From Lepeophtheirus salmonis (lineage: Eukaryota > Arthropoda > Copepoda > Siphonostomatoida > Caligidae), in NCBI RefSeq assembly GCF_016086655.4, contig NC_052133.2:11554301-11618300 (forward strand): DNA of 64,000 nt. The letters run 5' to 3'. Below the pieces are notes generated by a model that was not told the origin of the DNA, did no database searches, and saw only the letters and a program-made list of their open reading frames with translations. Numbering within the stretch: position 1 is the first letter of the stretch; each line of letters starts with the position of its first letter. Below, one piece after another: positions 63,101-64,000 of the stretch. Position numbers and translations under genes: made by a program.

Positions 63101-64000
63101 CATTTTGGTTGACATGCTGAAACAGCATGGTAATCCTGAAAAAATGGATGAACTTTGCAGAAAATAGCAGCTTACGTGTCATGACGTTTTAATAGATCAG
63201 ATAGAAGCAGAAATGAAATAAACAAGGACAAGGCCAAGAAATACTCCAATGTCGATCTTAATTCTACTCTGAGTCCAACAAGGACTCACAAATGTCACTC
63301 TGCAACAAATCCTAATATTTACTCTCGGTCTCGTAAGAGCTCACATTAGCATTTAATCATGTTTTGTATATAATTGTATGTAGAAGAAAAGGATAGTAAC
63401 TCTTTAGAGATTAATAAATAATAATAGCAGCTTAGGGATAGAAAATTTACCTTTTGAAAAGAACAGACGAGCTAAAAAATACTACTGATAAGCATCACTG
63501 GGTATAACATAGATACAGATAAATATAATATCTTTATAGAAGATGAAACAAAAAGATGATGCACACAAGATATTACAAGGATATGTCAAATTAACAATCG
63601 TATAGTAGTTGACATATTTAGATTTTAATTAAGGGCCATTTTTTCGCTCTTTTTTGGAAAAAAAACTTTGGATATATATAATCAAGTGTGCCCTGACATT
63701 TTGCCAAAAATATTATTGTCGAAAGTTATTTTGCCCACAAGAGACTTTGCCAAATTACCACATTACCAAACGGATAATCTTCCAAATGAATATTTTTCTG
63801 TATTACCACTTAATCGAACGTACGCTGTGCTGAAAATATAATAAATATATTTGATGATGATTCACCCTGCAATACTATGTGATTATGATTACCATTTATG
63901 TTATACAAATGATAAGAAATTTCTATTTACCTTTCTGTTTACCACAAATTGTAATTATTACGCGTTTATGAATTAATAATAGTATTATATAAGTCGTTTA
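60177..64000. other. AT-rich end of window, no gene
   Basis: Only short chance frames. CAGGGGCGTATCCC at about 61284 resembles a transposon end. TTTTGCCAAAAATATTATTG with GCCCAC and GCCAAATTACC words at 63690-63770 resembles 16290-16340. Confidence 0.35.

Noticed and set aside
1..64000. tRNA, rRNA or CRISPR features
   Set aside because: No cloverleaf with A and B boxes, no rRNA core sequence and no regularly spaced direct-repeat/spacer array was found; the DNA is eukaryotic.

Overview
This is AT-rich animal nuclear DNA: short GT-AG introns, TATA boxes far upstream of start codons, no operons, and about a dozen decayed Tc1/mariner copies. The heavy mariner load, with P-like, hAT and L1/Tx1-like remnants, and an arthropod-style cysteine-rich secreted protein family suggest a crustacean, most likely a parasitic copepod such as a sea louse. 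That assignment is inference from element style; no ribosomal or mitochondrial marker is present.

Only two host genes look functional, both on the minus strand. They are paralogues of one secreted cysteine-rich family (2486-3761 and 14092-15060). Each has two exons, a phase-2 intron of 60-67 bp at the same codon, a signal peptide, 18 conserved mature cysteines and a TATA box about 80 bp upstream of the ATG. A third, broken copy lies at 1-645 on the plus strand, so this is a small gene cluster. The first gene is bracketed by 847/849-bp direct repeats (873-1719 and 4092-4940) that are nearly identical. Its tail also appears to be frameshifted relative to a Gly/Ser/Asn-rich ancestor. A fatty-acid-binding-protein pseudogene sits at 17345-17755 (minus).

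The rest is a transposon graveyard. 5850-8450: L1/Tx1-like LINE remnant. 9604-10109: hAT-type non-autonomous element with an 8-bp duplication. 10364-10640 and 49155-49437: inverted copies of one dispersed element. 18424-20520: two mariners. 23985-25070: second LINE remnant (minus). 26867-29832: a P-element-like transposon with THAP9/P-type transposase remains, inverted ends and a perfect 8-bp target duplication. 31960-33285 and 36990-38270: several mariners. 39800-40485: internally deleted ZBED-type hAT transposase. 43668-44444, 50050-51855 and 52162-53298: more mariners, one carrying a nested inverted-repeat element. 59759-60176: hAT-like element rich in GGTCC/GGACC motifs.

Between these lie long AT-rich stretches with no recognisable gene. 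The genes do not form a pathway. The informative themes are the cysteine-rich family, the bounded P-like element, and repeated loss of the catalytic centre from transposases that keep both termini.
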